DNA from: Candidatus Mcinerneyibacteriota bacterium
GTDB lineage: Bacteria; Macinerneyibacteriota; Macinerneyibacteria; Macinerneyibacteriales; DSCS01
DNA: 46,521 nt
NCBI GenBank assembly: GCA_016937175.1
Contig: JAFGWL010000071.1
Coordinates: 1-46,521 of the forward strand
Direction of reading: 5' to 3'
Positions 38,344 through 46,521 of the stretch are shown one piece after another (the first letter of the stretch is position 1; each line of letters starts with the position of its first letter). The position numbers and the translations under genes were made by a program. A model generated the notes under the pieces. It did not search any database. It was not told the DNA's origin and saw only the letters and a program-made list of their open reading frames with translations.

Positions 38344-40041
38344 ATGCTGCGATCAGTATTATTCTTTTCAATGTTTGTTCTTTTTACGGTTTTTGTGGAA
38401 GGAGAGACTGTCACAACGAAGTTTTCAGAAATCCTTTCAGGGGAAGCGGGTAGAAATTTTAAAGCTTTACAGAAACAGGAGATACCTCCCTACTATATTT
38501 CCTATCGTGTGGAAGACGAGAGGAGTGTGACGCTCAGTGCGGAATTGGGAGCCGTCTCTTCCCGCGACGAAGAGAGAAACCGTATCCTCACGGTCATGGT
38601 CCGTGTAGGGTCTCCTGAACGTGACAATTTCCATCCCCTTCGGGAAGATGTGAGTGTCTATTACACGTCTCAGGGGGAAGAGTCCCGTCTCCCTTATGAG
38701 GATGACCCGGAAGCCGTCGCCCATGTGGTCCGCCTGGCTACGGAAAAGGCCTATCGGAAAGCTCTTATGAGATTTTCCAAAGTCAGGGCGAACCTTGAAG
38801 TGAAAGTCGCCGAAGAGGACTCCTCTCCCGATTATACCATGCCCTCCCCCTCGGTTTCGGCGACTTCAGATCATGCGGAAGCCCCACGTCCTTTTCTCTC
38901 TTCCTGGGAAGAGCCTCTCAAGGATTGGAGCGCTCTTTTTCTGAGAGATCCCCGATGCTTCAGCGGGACAGCTGAGATCCAGCTGGTGGACACTGAAAAG
39001 ACGTTTGTAGATACACAAGGGGCTGCCATCGTCCAGTATTCCAGCCGGGCACGTCTCTCCTTTGAAGCTATGACCAAAGCCGATGACGGGATGGTCATCC
39101 CGGTCTTTCTCTCTTTTGAAGGGAAATCGGTGGATGATTTTCCGTCCCGGGAGCTTGTCTATCGGGAGGTGGAGAAGAGAGCCGCTCTTATGGAAGCTTT
39201 GAGAAATGCGCCTCTGGTGGAACCCTATTCAGGCCCGGCGATACTATCCGGAGAGGCCGCGGGAGTCTTCTTCCATGAGATCTTCGGACACCGCCTCGAA
39301 GGACAGCGGATGAAGGAGGTTACAGACAGTCAGACATTTAAAGACAAGATCGGAGATCAGGTGCTTCCCCGCTCTTTCAGCGTCACTTTCGACCCTGTCC
39401 GGACCCGCTTTGAGGGGAAGTTCCTGTGGGGAGGCTATGCTTTTGATGATGAGGGCGTTCCTGCACAGAGAGTCGATGTGGTGGAAAAGGGAATACTGAA
39501 GGATTTCCTCATGTCGCGTACACCCCTTGAGGGACATCCGTCTTCCAACGGGCACGGAAGGGCCCAGGCCGGGCGCCTTCCTGTGGCACGGCAATCGAAC
39601 ATGTTCGTATCAGTGGAAGATCCTCTCACCAAAGAGGCTCTTCGCCGGCGCTTGATCCTGGAGCTTAAAGAACAGGGGAAGTCTTTCGGATATCGTATTG
39701 AAGCGGTGCAGGGAGGATTCACGCTGACCAAGCGCTTCTCCCCCAACGCCTTCAATGTCAATCCTTTTATCGTCTATCGTGTCTACACCGACGGCCGTCC
39801 TGACGAACTGGTCCGAGGCGTCGACCTTATCGGGACTCCATTGTCCATGTTCTCCCATATTGAAGCCGGTGGAGGAGAGTACGGGGTCTTCAGCGGTTTC
39901 TGCGGAGCAGAATCAGGCGCTGTGCCTGTGGCGGCTGTGGCTCCGGAACTCTTTGTCTCACAGGTGGAATTGCAGAAAAAAGGAATTTCGCAAAACAGGC
40001 CCCCGCTTCTTGAGCGCCCGGACCGGAGGGAGGAGCCATGA
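38344..40041 (+). CDS. Exported TldD-like metalloprotease with HExxxH
   Basis: The 565-residue protein belongs to the TldD/PmbA family of metallopeptidases but begins with a signal peptide (MLRSVLFFSMFVLFTVFVEG), unlike cytosolic TldD. An N-terminal exported region of about 270 residues precedes the TldD core. The core contains GPAILSGEAAGVFFHEIFGH, with the active-site H311-E312 and H316, then GRAQAGRLPVARQSNMFVSV and EAGGGEYGVFSGFCGAESGAV. Cytosolic TldD/TldE pairs trim linear peptides inside a closed chamber, and family relatives with signal peptides are less studied. GGGAGG precedes the start, and the stop overlaps the next gene by 4 nt. Confidence 0.88.
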   Translation: MLRSVLFFSMFVLFTVFVEGETVTTKFSEILSGEAGRNFKALQKQEIPPYYISYRVEDERSVTLSAELGAVSSRDEERNRILTVMVRVGSPERDNFHPLREDVSVYYTSQGEESRLPYEDDPEAVAHVVRLATEKAYRKALMRFSKVRANLEVKVAEEDSSPDYTMPSPSVSATSDHAEAPRPFLSSWEEPLKDWSALFLRDPRCFSGTAEIQLVDTEKTFVDTQGAAIVQYSSRARLSFEAMTKADDGMVIPVFLSFEGKSVDDFPSRELVYREVEKRAALMEALRNAPLVEPYSGPAILSGEAAGVFFHEIFGHRLEGQRMKEVTDSQTFKDKIGDQVLPRSFSVTFDPVRTRFEGKFLWGGYAFDDEGVPAQRVDVVEKGILKDFLMSRTPLEGHPSSNGHGRAQAGRLPVARQSNMFVSVEDPLTKEALRRRLILELKEQGKSFGYRIEAVQGGFTLTKRFSPNAFNVNPFIVYRVYTDGRPDELVRGVDLIGTPLSMFSHIEAGGGEYGVFSGFCGAESGAVPVAAVAPELFVSQVELQKKGISQNRPPLLERPDRREEP

Positions 40042-41771
40042 AAAAGCTTACAGCCCTGTTAAGCCTTCTCACAGTCCTCATTCTTTCTGCCTCGGGAGAG
40101 TCTTCCTATGACCCTCTTCTTCACCGGGTGCTCCGGGAAGAACTCTTCTATCAGAAGAATCATCTTTCTCTGGAGGGACGCCCCGGGCCCTTTTACCTTT
40201 CAGCGGCATTAACCGATATCCGTTTCAGGAGAGTCATTGCTGTCAGGGGAGCTATCATCCAGAAACGTGACGTCCCCTACAGGGGAATCATGGGACGTCT
40301 CATGGTAGGGGACTATGAGCTGAACAACGAAAACTTCCTGACCTATAACAATATGTTTGGTGAAATAGGCCGGTTCACGGGGACAGTCCAGGAGAATGAC
40401 CCGCTGGCGATCCAACGCTCTCTGTGGCTCATGGCCGATACCTTGTATAAAGAGGCTGTGGTCCGTCTGGAGGACAAAAAGAGTATTATGAAAGAGTGCG
40501 GGATGACCGTTGATGAGACCGGCCCCGACTTTATCCCCGCCGGAGAGATCCATTATTCACGGACCCGCCGGCAAGCCCTTCCTTCCATGGCCCTCCTTGA
40601 GGAGACGGCCAAAGTCATCTCGAAGGAGGTGGGGTCAGAAAAACGCATAAAAGATTCTCAAACAGATATTTACGGATGGGAGACACTGATCTCTTATGTG
40701 AATACAGAGGGATCCATGCAAGTCTTTCCCTTATCGGGGATCACAGTGACCCTGACCGGCTACGGGCTCACACAGGAAGGCGAACAGGAAGGGATGCGCT
40801 TCAGGGCCGTCTTTCCTGCAGGGGGGGAGTTCCCTTCCCGGGCTGAATGGATAAAACAAGCCCGGGAATTCCGGAATGCCCTTCTTAGACAGATAGACGC
40901 ATCTCCCTATGACGACTATTATGAGGGGCCGGTGTTGTTCAGTGGCGAAGCCGTGGGGCAGCTGTTTGCGTCAGCTCTTTTCGGAGAAAAGGATCCCCTC
41001 ATCGACAGAAAACAGCCCCTTTACTACGACAGACGGATCGCCGATGCCGACCCCGACCGCAACACCGGGCTGATGTCCCGCCGCCGGGGACGTCTGGTAG
41101 TCTCCCCGCTGCTGACAGTGAAAGCCGTATCGGGAAAAGAGGCCTGGGACGGTATCCCGCTTGTGGGCTATTTCCCATGCAGTGCAGAGGGTGTCCCTGT
41201 CAAAGAAAAGACACTGATCTCCCGGGGAATCCTTAAAGAGATGCTCTCCAGCAGGACTCCTGCGCGCAAAGGGGATGAAGCAGGCTGGCATAAAAGATGG
41301 GTCAATCCCTGGCGCATTGACGATGCTCCCGGGGTTGTGGCGGTTTTCCCCGAACAAAGCCTGACAAAAGAGGCGTTGCATGAAAAACTGAGCCGTGAGG
41401 CGGAAAAAAACGGCTATGATTACTATATCTCCATCTCTTCCCTTTCAGAGCCGGGATTTCTCGACTCTTTGACAGATCAATCCTGGGAAGAGCCCGGAGC
41501 GCTTCTCCCCCGCTGTGTTGAAAAAGTCTACCCCGACGGGCGGAGGGAGCCTATCCGTAATATAGAAGCTCTATTCTTTTCTCCCCGAACCCTGAAGCAT
41601 CTTCTGGGGGTGGCAGCACCGCTTAAGGCACGCAATCTGGTCTATAAACGAAATCAGACGGACATCTATGCTTCTTTTATCGTTCCTTCCGCTGTAGCGG
41701 TGGAAGAGATGGCCATCACGGGGAAACCTCAGGACGGCTTCTCTTATGAAGAGTATCTTCACGTGGATTAG
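40038..41771 (+). CDS. Exported TldE-like partner lacking the zinc motif
   Basis: The 577-residue protein has a signal peptide (KKLTALLSLLTVLILSASGE). Its layout parallels the preceding protein: an N-terminal region, then EGPVLFSGEAVGQLFASALFGE where the first gene has its HExxxH. Here no His-Glu is present, so the zinc site is missing. Other conserved stretches are KTLISRGILKEMLSSRTPAR and VEKVYPDGRREPIRNIEALF. In E. coli, TldD carries the zinc and TldE does not, and the two work as a heterodimer. This pair seems to be the exported counterpart. The start has GGGAGGAG upstream and overlaps the first gene, and the end overlaps the next by 26 nt. Confidence 0.82.
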   Translation: MKKLTALLSLLTVLILSASGESSYDPLLHRVLREELFYQKNHLSLEGRPGPFYLSAALTDIRFRRVIAVRGAIIQKRDVPYRGIMGRLMVGDYELNNENFLTYNNMFGEIGRFTGTVQENDPLAIQRSLWLMADTLYKEAVVRLEDKKSIMKECGMTVDETGPDFIPAGEIHYSRTRRQALPSMALLEETAKVISKEVGSEKRIKDSQTDIYGWETLISYVNTEGSMQVFPLSGITVTLTGYGLTQEGEQEGMRFRAVFPAGGEFPSRAEWIKQAREFRNALLRQIDASPYDDYYEGPVLFSGEAVGQLFASALFGEKDPLIDRKQPLYYDRRIADADPDRNTGLMSRRRGRLVVSPLLTVKAVSGKEAWDGIPLVGYFPCSAEGVPVKEKTLISRGILKEMLSSRTPARKGDEAGWHKRWVNPWRIDDAPGVVAVFPEQSLTKEALHEKLSREAEKNGYDYYISISSLSEPGFLDSLTDQSWEEPGALLPRCVEKVYPDGRREPIRNIEALFFSPRTLKHLLGVAAPLKARNLVYKRNQTDIYASFIVPSAVAVEEMAITGKPQDGFSYEEYLHVD

Positions 41772-42648
41772 GCTCTTTGTGCAGAAGGGGCCGCTTTTCG
41801 GGATTATGGCGGTCCTTTTCCTAACGGGGTGTTCTTTCCCCGGTACCGGCAGACGCCTTTATCCCGATTGTTTCGATACGATACGTGTCTCGCGGCTTAC
41901 AGAGCTTTCGGGGATGGCCTTGTCAGCCTGTTTTCCCGGTGTCATCTGGGGTATCAATGATTCCGGCCACCTCCCGGAGCTCTTTGCCATGGATCGGGAG
42001 GGAAATCCCGCGAAGCCGTTCAGTATTAAACTATCCGGAAGAAAAAACCGGGACTGGGAAGATATGGCTTCCGACGGGAAGGGACGCCTTTTCATAGCCG
42101 ATACGGGAAACAACCTGAACAGGAGGCGGGACCTCGGGATACTTATCATCGATGAACATGAGCTTGATGCCGGGACAAGGACGGTTTCCTCACATATCAT
42201 CCCGCTGGAATATCCCGGGCAAAGAGAGTTCCCTCCGCCTTTAAAAAAGCGTAATTTCGATTGTGAGGCCCTCTGCTATATCAGGGGGACCCTTTGTCTT
42301 TTTACAAAAAATCGAGGAAACAAGGAGACGGACCTCTATACCCTTGACGAAGAGAATGAATTTTCGGGCCCGTTGGCCTACAGAGAAAGTTTTCCTGTTG
42401 AGGGGCTTGTTACTGGGGCTGATTTCCACCCCGCCGGTTTTTTGGCCCTGCTGACTTACAGCGAGATCCTGATCTTCGATGTATCAGAAAAAATCACTCT
42501 TCAAAAACCGGTAAAGCGCTTCTTCCTGGATACCCTTCAGGTAAAACAGTGTGAAAGCATTCTCTTTATCCGGAAAGGGCTTCTGGTTTCCAACGAACAG
42601 GGAGACCTCTATTTCTTTTCTTTTGAGCAACTGGGGCTCTCTCTCTGA
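41746..42648 (+). CDS. Lipoprotein, probable beta-propeller, coupled to the TldD-like pair
   Basis: The 300-residue protein has a long N-terminal hydrophobic leader ending in lipobox LTGC (Cys at about residue 29). A body with propeller-like features follows: ELSGMALSACFPGVIWGIND, RKNRDWEDMASDGKGRLFIA and LVTGADFHPAGFLALLTYSE. It resembles lipid-anchored, SdiA-regulated-like or esterase-like propellers, but I cannot name a family with confidence. The start ATG lies 26 nt inside the TldE-like gene, so translation is coupled, suggesting a shared role on the envelope. It is the last gene of the 12-gene run; I see no hairpin terminator after it. Confidence 0.75.
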   Translation: MKSIFTWIRLFVQKGPLFGIMAVLFLTGCSFPGTGRRLYPDCFDTIRVSRLTELSGMALSACFPGVIWGINDSGHLPELFAMDREGNPAKPFSIKLSGRKNRDWEDMASDGKGRLFIADTGNNLNRRRDLGILIIDEHELDAGTRTVSSHIIPLEYPGQREFPPPLKKRNFDCEALCYIRGTLCLFTKNRGNKETDLYTLDEENEFSGPLAYRESFPVEGLVTGADFHPAGFLALLTYSEILIFDVSEKITLQKPVKRFFLDTLQVKQCESILFIRKGLLVSNEQGDLYFFSFEQLGLSL

Positions 42649-42662
42649 ACGCTTTTAAAACG

Positions 42663-42691
42663 TTGACACCGCAGGCTTCTTGCCATAAGAT
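42663..42691 (+). promoter_or_regulatory. Promoter of rnz
   Basis: TTGACA (42663-42668) and TAAGAT (42686-42691) are 17 bp apart, with a leader of about 28 nt and AAAGGAG before the ATG at 42727. It lies in the short gap after the 12-gene run. Confidence 0.65.
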
Positions 42692-42726
42692 GAAGCCGAC
42701 TTACGGAGAGAGATGAAAGGAGCTCC

Positions 42727-43620
42727 ATGCTGGAGATCGTCACCCTGGGAACAGGATCAGCTGTCCCGGGCCTGTTCAGAAACCATTCTTCTACGGCCCT
42801 TTCCCATGACGGAGAGATTACGCTTTTTGACTGCGGAGAAGCCACGCAGCATCAGATCCAGAAAGTCCGCCTCCGCCATTCAAAGATCCGTTCCATTTTT
42901 ATCTCCCATGTCCACGGTGACCATCTTTTCGGGCTTATGGGCCTTCTGACGACTCTTTCCCTTAACGGACGTGACATCCCCCTTTCTCTTTACGGACCTG
43001 AAGGGCTGGGAGAATATGTGGCCTTTAATTTGAGATTTATCCGCGGAGACCTCTTCTACCCCCTCCATATCCACGAGTTTCGGGGAGGGGAGATCTTTGA
43101 CCTGGGGCCTCAGGCCGAGGTGCACGTCGTTGAGTTGAAGCATTCAATCCCCACCTATGGGTTTTTATATCGGGAAAAGGAGAAACCGGGAAAGTTCGAC
43201 GTGGAAGCAGCAAGCCGTCTGAAAATACCTCCCGGCCCTCTCTATGGAAGGCTCCAGCGGGGGGAACCCATAGAGTGGGAGGGGCGCACCATCCGTCCTG
43301 AAGAGGTGCTGGGGCCGCCACGTGAAGGAATCGCCGTAGGGTATGCCCTGGATACAGAACCCTGTAAAGGGACTCATTACCTGGCAAAAAACTCTCAGGT
43401 CCTCATCCACGATGCGACCTATAAGGACGAAGACAAGAGACATGCACGGCGGGGAAAACATTCGACCCACGGGGAAGCGATAAGCCTGGCCCTGAAGCAT
43501 GGAGTGAAGCAGCTCATCCTGACCCATTTCAGCCAGCGCTATCTTGAATTTTTCCAGAATGAGAGCCGGGACGGGCTGGAGATCATCTATGCCTACGACG
43601 GGATGCGCCTTGTCTTATGA
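42727..43620 (+). CDS. rnz: Ribonuclease Z
   Basis: RNase Z cuts tRNA precursors 3' of the discriminator base. The 297-residue protein has GTGSAVPGLFRNHSSTAL at its start and the metallo-beta-lactamase motif HVHGDH (H61, H63, D65, H66). Further metal ligands lie in VLIHDATYKDEDKRHARRGK and LILTHFSQRY. The length fits the short (RNase Z-S) form, including an exosite arm region near residues 155-190. AAAGGAG stands 5 nt before the start, and the stop overlaps the next gene as ATGA. Confidence 0.95.
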   Translation: MLEIVTLGTGSAVPGLFRNHSSTALSHDGEITLFDCGEATQHQIQKVRLRHSKIRSIFISHVHGDHLFGLMGLLTTLSLNGRDIPLSLYGPEGLGEYVAFNLRFIRGDLFYPLHIHEFRGGEIFDLGPQAEVHVVELKHSIPTYGFLYREKEKPGKFDVEAASRLKIPPGPLYGRLQRGEPIEWEGRTIRPEEVLGPPREGIAVGYALDTEPCKGTHYLAKNSQVLIHDATYKDEDKRHARRGKHSTHGEAISLALKHGVKQLILTHFSQRYLEFFQNESRDGLEIIYAYDGMRLVL

Positions 43621-44762
43621 TATTCCGAGGGCGCTACCTTCTTATCGATGGACAAGCCTATCTTCTATCCGGATACACCTATTATAAGATTCCGCCTCAG
43701 GATGCCTCGCTGTTTGATATCATAGAAGTCCGGGGGGAGGAATCAGAAGGGGCGATCGCCGTTGAAAAGGCTGCCGTCCTCGTTTCAGGCCGGGAACCTA
43801 GGGGAGGGGCAAACTGGAAAAAAGCCCTCTATGACCTGGAACTCAAACGCAAGTTTTTAAAGACCTTTCTCTGGACAGCCCAGGCCCGTTCCTTTTTCTG
43901 GGACCGTCAGTTTCTGGAGGTCCACACGCCTCTCCTTGCACGGTTCCCCGCCATGGAACCGACCATCGATTCTCTGGAGACGTCGCTCTTCGGAGAGACC
44001 TTTTATCTTCATACATCCCCCGAATATTTGATGAAAAAGATGCTTGTGGCGGGAATCATGGACCGTATCTTCCAGATCGTACCTGTTTTTCGGAAAGAAA
44101 AGGCAACGCCCCGGCATAACCCTGAGTTTCTCATGCTCGAGTGGTACCGTAATTTTGAAGGGTATGAGAGCCTCATGGATGACCTGGGGGCCCTGGTCCG
44201 TCATCTGGTGGGCTCCTCCTCTCTCACTTATCAGGGGAAGAAGGTGGACCTTTCCCGCTATGAGGTGATGACAGTTGAGGAGGCTTTTATCAAGTATGCC
44301 TCAGTGACCTTTGAGGAACTCGGCGTCTGGGATAACCGTCCCGGCTGGGAGGAGCTCTATTTTGCAATTCTGACTCATGATATCGAACCCCGCCTGGGAT
44401 GGGAATGCCCTGTTGTTTTATGCGAATACCCGGCATCCATGGCGGCTCTAGCCCGGTTGAAGCCGGAAGACCCGCGTGTAGCGAAACGCTTCGAATTCTA
44501 CCTGGGCGGGGTGGAACTGGCCAATTGTTTCGAAGAGCTCAATTCTTCTGAAGAACAGCAGAAACGCATGGAAGAAGAAAAAAAGTTGCGACAAAAGGAA
44601 GGAAAAATTGTATATGAAATAGACAGGGGTTTTATTGAAGCCTTGGAGATCGGGCTTCCCCCGTCATCCGGGGGGGCTTTGGGATTAGAACGTCTTTTCA
44701 TGATCCTGCTTGACGAGACAACTCTGGACAAGGCCCTGATGTTTCCGTGGAATGATGTTTAA
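43617..44762 (+). CDS. epmA: EF-P lysine ligase EpmA-like (class II LysRS paralogue)
   Basis: The 381-residue protein is a truncated lysyl-tRNA synthetase without the tRNA anticodon-binding domain. Core motifs are LEVHTPLLARFPAMEPTIDS, YLHTSPEYLMKKMLVAGIMD (motif 2 region), RHNPEFLMLEWYRNF and GGALGLERLFMILL (motif 3). This is the EpmA/PoxA/GenX family that attaches beta-lysine to elongation factor P. It carries about 70 extra N-terminal residues (RGRYLLIDGQAYLLSGYTYY onward) that may be a shrunken OB-like domain. No efp, epmB or ablA lies in the window. Its overlap with rnz makes a two-gene unit. Confidence 0.9.
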   Translation: MIFRGRYLLIDGQAYLLSGYTYYKIPPQDASLFDIIEVRGEESEGAIAVEKAAVLVSGREPRGGANWKKALYDLELKRKFLKTFLWTAQARSFFWDRQFLEVHTPLLARFPAMEPTIDSLETSLFGETFYLHTSPEYLMKKMLVAGIMDRIFQIVPVFRKEKATPRHNPEFLMLEWYRNFEGYESLMDDLGALVRHLVGSSSLTYQGKKVDLSRYEVMTVEEAFIKYASVTFEELGVWDNRPGWEELYFAILTHDIEPRLGWECPVVLCEYPASMAALARLKPEDPRVAKRFEFYLGGVELANCFEELNSSEEQQKRMEEEKKLRQKEGKIVYEIDRGFIEALEIGLPPSSGGALGLERLFMILLDETTLDKALMFPWNDV

Positions 44763-44776
44763 CAACGGAGGTCGTT

Positions 44777-46521
44777 ATGAAACGTTTTTCAGCCCTGAGC
44801 CTTCTTGTGCTCCTGGCGGCGGGACTGCTTTCTGCTGTCCCTGTGGATCCCAGGTTAAAAGAGAAACTGGAAAATGAGGGGAAACCCGTTCCCCGTGAAC
44901 CGGAACTGCCCACAAAACAGGTCTATTGGGATGCGGCTTTACAGAGCCATGTCAAAAGGACTATGGGCCAGGATATCAAAAGAGTCAACACTACCGGAAC
45001 ACAGAAAGTGCTGGTCCTCATGGTGGACTTCAGCGACAAGACCCACAGCAAGACCAAAGCTCAGTTCGACGAGCTGCTCTTCAGTGACGATACTTACGCC
45101 ACGGGGAGCTTTCGCGACTATTACCAGGATATCTCCCACGGGACATTCAACCTGGAAGGCCCGGTGGCCATGGACTGGGTGCGCATCACGGTGAACAATT
45201 ATTCCTATTATACTTATAACGGTTACGGGACAGACGGGCCTTATCCCCATAATGCCCAGGGCCTGGTCAAGGACCTTGTGGATGCTGTGGATGCTACCAT
45301 AGATTTTTCCCAGTATGATCAGGACGGAGACGGGTTTGTGGACCATCTCATCGTGATCCATGCAGGGAAAGGGGCTGAAGCCACCGGCTCGGTCAATGAT
45401 ATCTGGTCCCATCAATGGTCCACTTATGAGTGGGATGATGCCAACGGCAACGGGACCGTGGACTCCGGAGAAGCCTACTATCTCGAGCGCGACGGGGTGA
45501 AGATCTACGAGTATTGTATCCAGCCGGAAGTGGACTGGAGTAATGCTCTTGTGGGTATCGGAGTCTTCGCCCATGAATTCGGCCATATGCTTGGGCTTCC
45601 CGACCTGTATGATACCGATTATTCCTCTGAAGGGACCGGGATCTATTGTCTGATGAGCGGCGGCTCCTGGGGCGGAGGAGGCACAAAACCCATCTTCATG
45701 TCCGCCTGGTGCCGATATCAATTGGGCTGGGTGAACCCCATCGAGATCACTGAAAGCAATACCGGGACCTACACCATCCCTCAGGTCGCTGATAATGCCG
45801 ACACCACGGTCATCAAGATCTGGAAAGAGGGCATTTACACCGGGAATGAATACTTCCTCGTGGAGAACCGTTACAAAACCGGATGGGATATGTCGCTCCC
45901 CTCTTCAGGCCTTGCCATCTGGCATGTGGACGAATCCATGTCGGGGAATACCAACGAGTCCCATTACCTGGTGGCTTTGGAGCAGGCTGACGGCGATTTT
46001 GACCTGGAAAACGGAAATAGTTCCGACACCGGAGATCTTTACCCGGGTATCGACAGTGTCCGGTCCTTTACCGACCTGACCACACCCTCAAGCCGAAATT
46101 ATGCAGGCCAGTCCACAGATGTAAGCATCCGGAACATCTCTGATGCCGGGGCCTCCATGACGGCTTCATTCTTCCTCTCGGGAGAGCTGGCCGCTTTTGA
46201 CTTTATCACTCCGGACGACGACTCCACTTATGCCCCCGGAGCAGATATCGCCTTTTCCTGGCAGTCAGCCGGAGAAGACGGCACAGTGACCTATTACCTG
46301 GAACGCTCTGAGACATCCGGTTTCGATTCCGTGACTACCCTGGCCACCACGACAGGCCTCTCCTTCACACCTGTGGCTCCTGCTGTGGGGACCTATTATT
46401 ATCGGGTGAGAGCCAACAAAGACGGGATCGACAAGTACTCCACGAACTCTCTGACGTTGTATTCATCGACGGTCCAGACGGTGGATAGTTTTGACCCTGT
46501 AACGGCGGGGAATTCAACAGA
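44777..46521 (+). CDS. Secreted M6 family metalloprotease, 3' end cut by the window
   Basis: The reading frame is open from ATG 44777 to the last base of the window (581 codons), so the gene is truncated here by the window edge. CGGAGG precedes the start. The protein has a signal peptide (KRFSALSLLVLLAAGLLSAV). The M6 (immune inhibitor A-like) catalytic domain has zinc motif HEFGH (residues 266-270, in AHEFGHMLGLPDLYD), and an acidic calcium-type loop DQDGDGFVDH. After about residue 470 a fibronectin III-like domain begins (FITPDDDSTYAPGADIAFSW, then YYLERSETSGFDS and YYYRVRANKDG). It is a likely extracellular peptidase. The missing C-terminus could hold a secretion-system sorting domain. Confidence 0.9.
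   Translation, partial: MKRFSALSLLVLLAAGLLSAVPVDPRLKEKLENEGKPVPREPELPTKQVYWDAALQSHVKRTMGQDIKRVNTTGTQKVLVLMVDFSDKTHSKTKAQFDELLFSDDTYATGSFRDYYQDISHGTFNLEGPVAMDWVRITVNNYSYYTYNGYGTDGPYPHNAQGLVKDLVDAVDATIDFSQYDQDGDGFVDHLIVIHAGKGAEATGSVNDIWSHQWSTYEWDDANGNGTVDSGEAYYLERDGVKIYEYCIQPEVDWSNALVGIGVFAHEFGHMLGLPDLYDTDYSSEGTGIYCLMSGGSWGGGGTKPIFMSAWCRYQLGWVNPIEITESNTGTYTIPQVADNADTTVIKIWKEGIYTGNEYFLVENRYKTGWDMSLPSSGLAIWHVDESMSGNTNESHYLVALEQADGDFDLENGNSSDTGDLYPGIDSVRSFTDLTTPSSRNYAGQSTDVSIRNISDAGASMTASFFLSGELAAFDFITPDDDSTYAPGADIAFSWQSAGEDGTVTYYLERSETSGFDSVTTLATTTGLSFTPVAPAVGTYYYRVRANKDGIDKYSTNSLTLYSSTVQTVDSFDPVTAGNST

Noticed and set aside
42648-42665. AACG-TTTTAAAA-CGTT near-palindrome before rnz as an operator or terminator
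   Set aside because: The symmetry is broken by an unpaired base, it is very AT-rich in the centre and no T tract follows, so chance is a fair explanation.

Overview
The window looks like an ordinary chromosomal stretch from a diderm (Gram-negative-type) bacterium, probably of an uncultured or deep-branching phylum. The evidence is a BamD-like lipoprotein, several lipobox proteins, a GT9 (heptosyltransferase-type) glycosyltransferase, a type IV pilin, a bactofilin with an M23 peptidase, and a compact bacterial F-type ATP synthase. Many genes are housekeeping genes packed with 0-30 nt gaps or ATGA-type overlaps. I see no tRNA, 16S/23S rRNA, CRISPR array, insertion sequence or phage gene. I cannot name the phylum from the sequence alone.

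Layout. (1) 1-4.4 kb, plus strand: 3' end of dnaK, dnaJ, a promoter, a type IV pilin-like gene, a strong terminator, then two glycosyltransferases. (2) 4.4-7.0 kb, minus strand: 4.5S SRP RNA-dnaX-ybaB-recR behind one good promoter. (3) 7.0-13.8 kb, plus: flavin-reductase-like protein, Rrf2 regulator plus quinolinate synthase nadA, mutS2, then a membrane pyrophosphatase hppA behind a structured leader. (4) 13.8-26.3 kb, plus: YibE/F membrane protein, M23 peptidase, bactofilin, a complete ATP synthase cluster (atpZ-I-B-E1-E2-F-H-A-G-D-C), then by overlap a TrmN6-like methyltransferase, hutI and a zinc-ribbon protein. (5) 26.3-28.9 kb, plus: a promoter, a possible leader peptide and three exported proteins, two of them SUMF1/FGE-fold. 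(6) 29.0-31.0 kb, minus: RlmI-type rRNA methyltransferase and a GNAT protein. (7) 31.1-42.6 kb, plus: a 12-gene run of TPR lipoprotein, BamD-like, nadD, LytR_C, rsfS, rlmH, lepB, rnr, tgt, an exported TldD-like protease, its exported inactive partner, and a lipoprotein. (8) 42.7 kb to the end: RNase Z, EpmA-like ligase and a secreted M6 metalloprotease cut by the window edge.

How it works together. The most striking theme is ion bioenergetics. The c-ring is encoded by a fused double-hairpin c subunit plus a normal single-hairpin one. All three hairpins carry the two-glutamate Na+ signature (GEG in helix 1, ESTGIY in helix 2). The pyrophosphatase about 3 kb upstream has the K+-dependent signature and the glutamate placement seen in Na+-pumping enzymes. 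Together they suggest a sodium-based energy economy. A second theme is a TldD/TldE-like pair that has been moved outside the cytoplasm, with both members carrying signal peptides and only the first keeping HExxxH. A third is promoter architecture: seven sigma70-type promoters have an exactly 16-bp spacer, and three genes appear to begin translation at the transcript's 5' end (leaderless).
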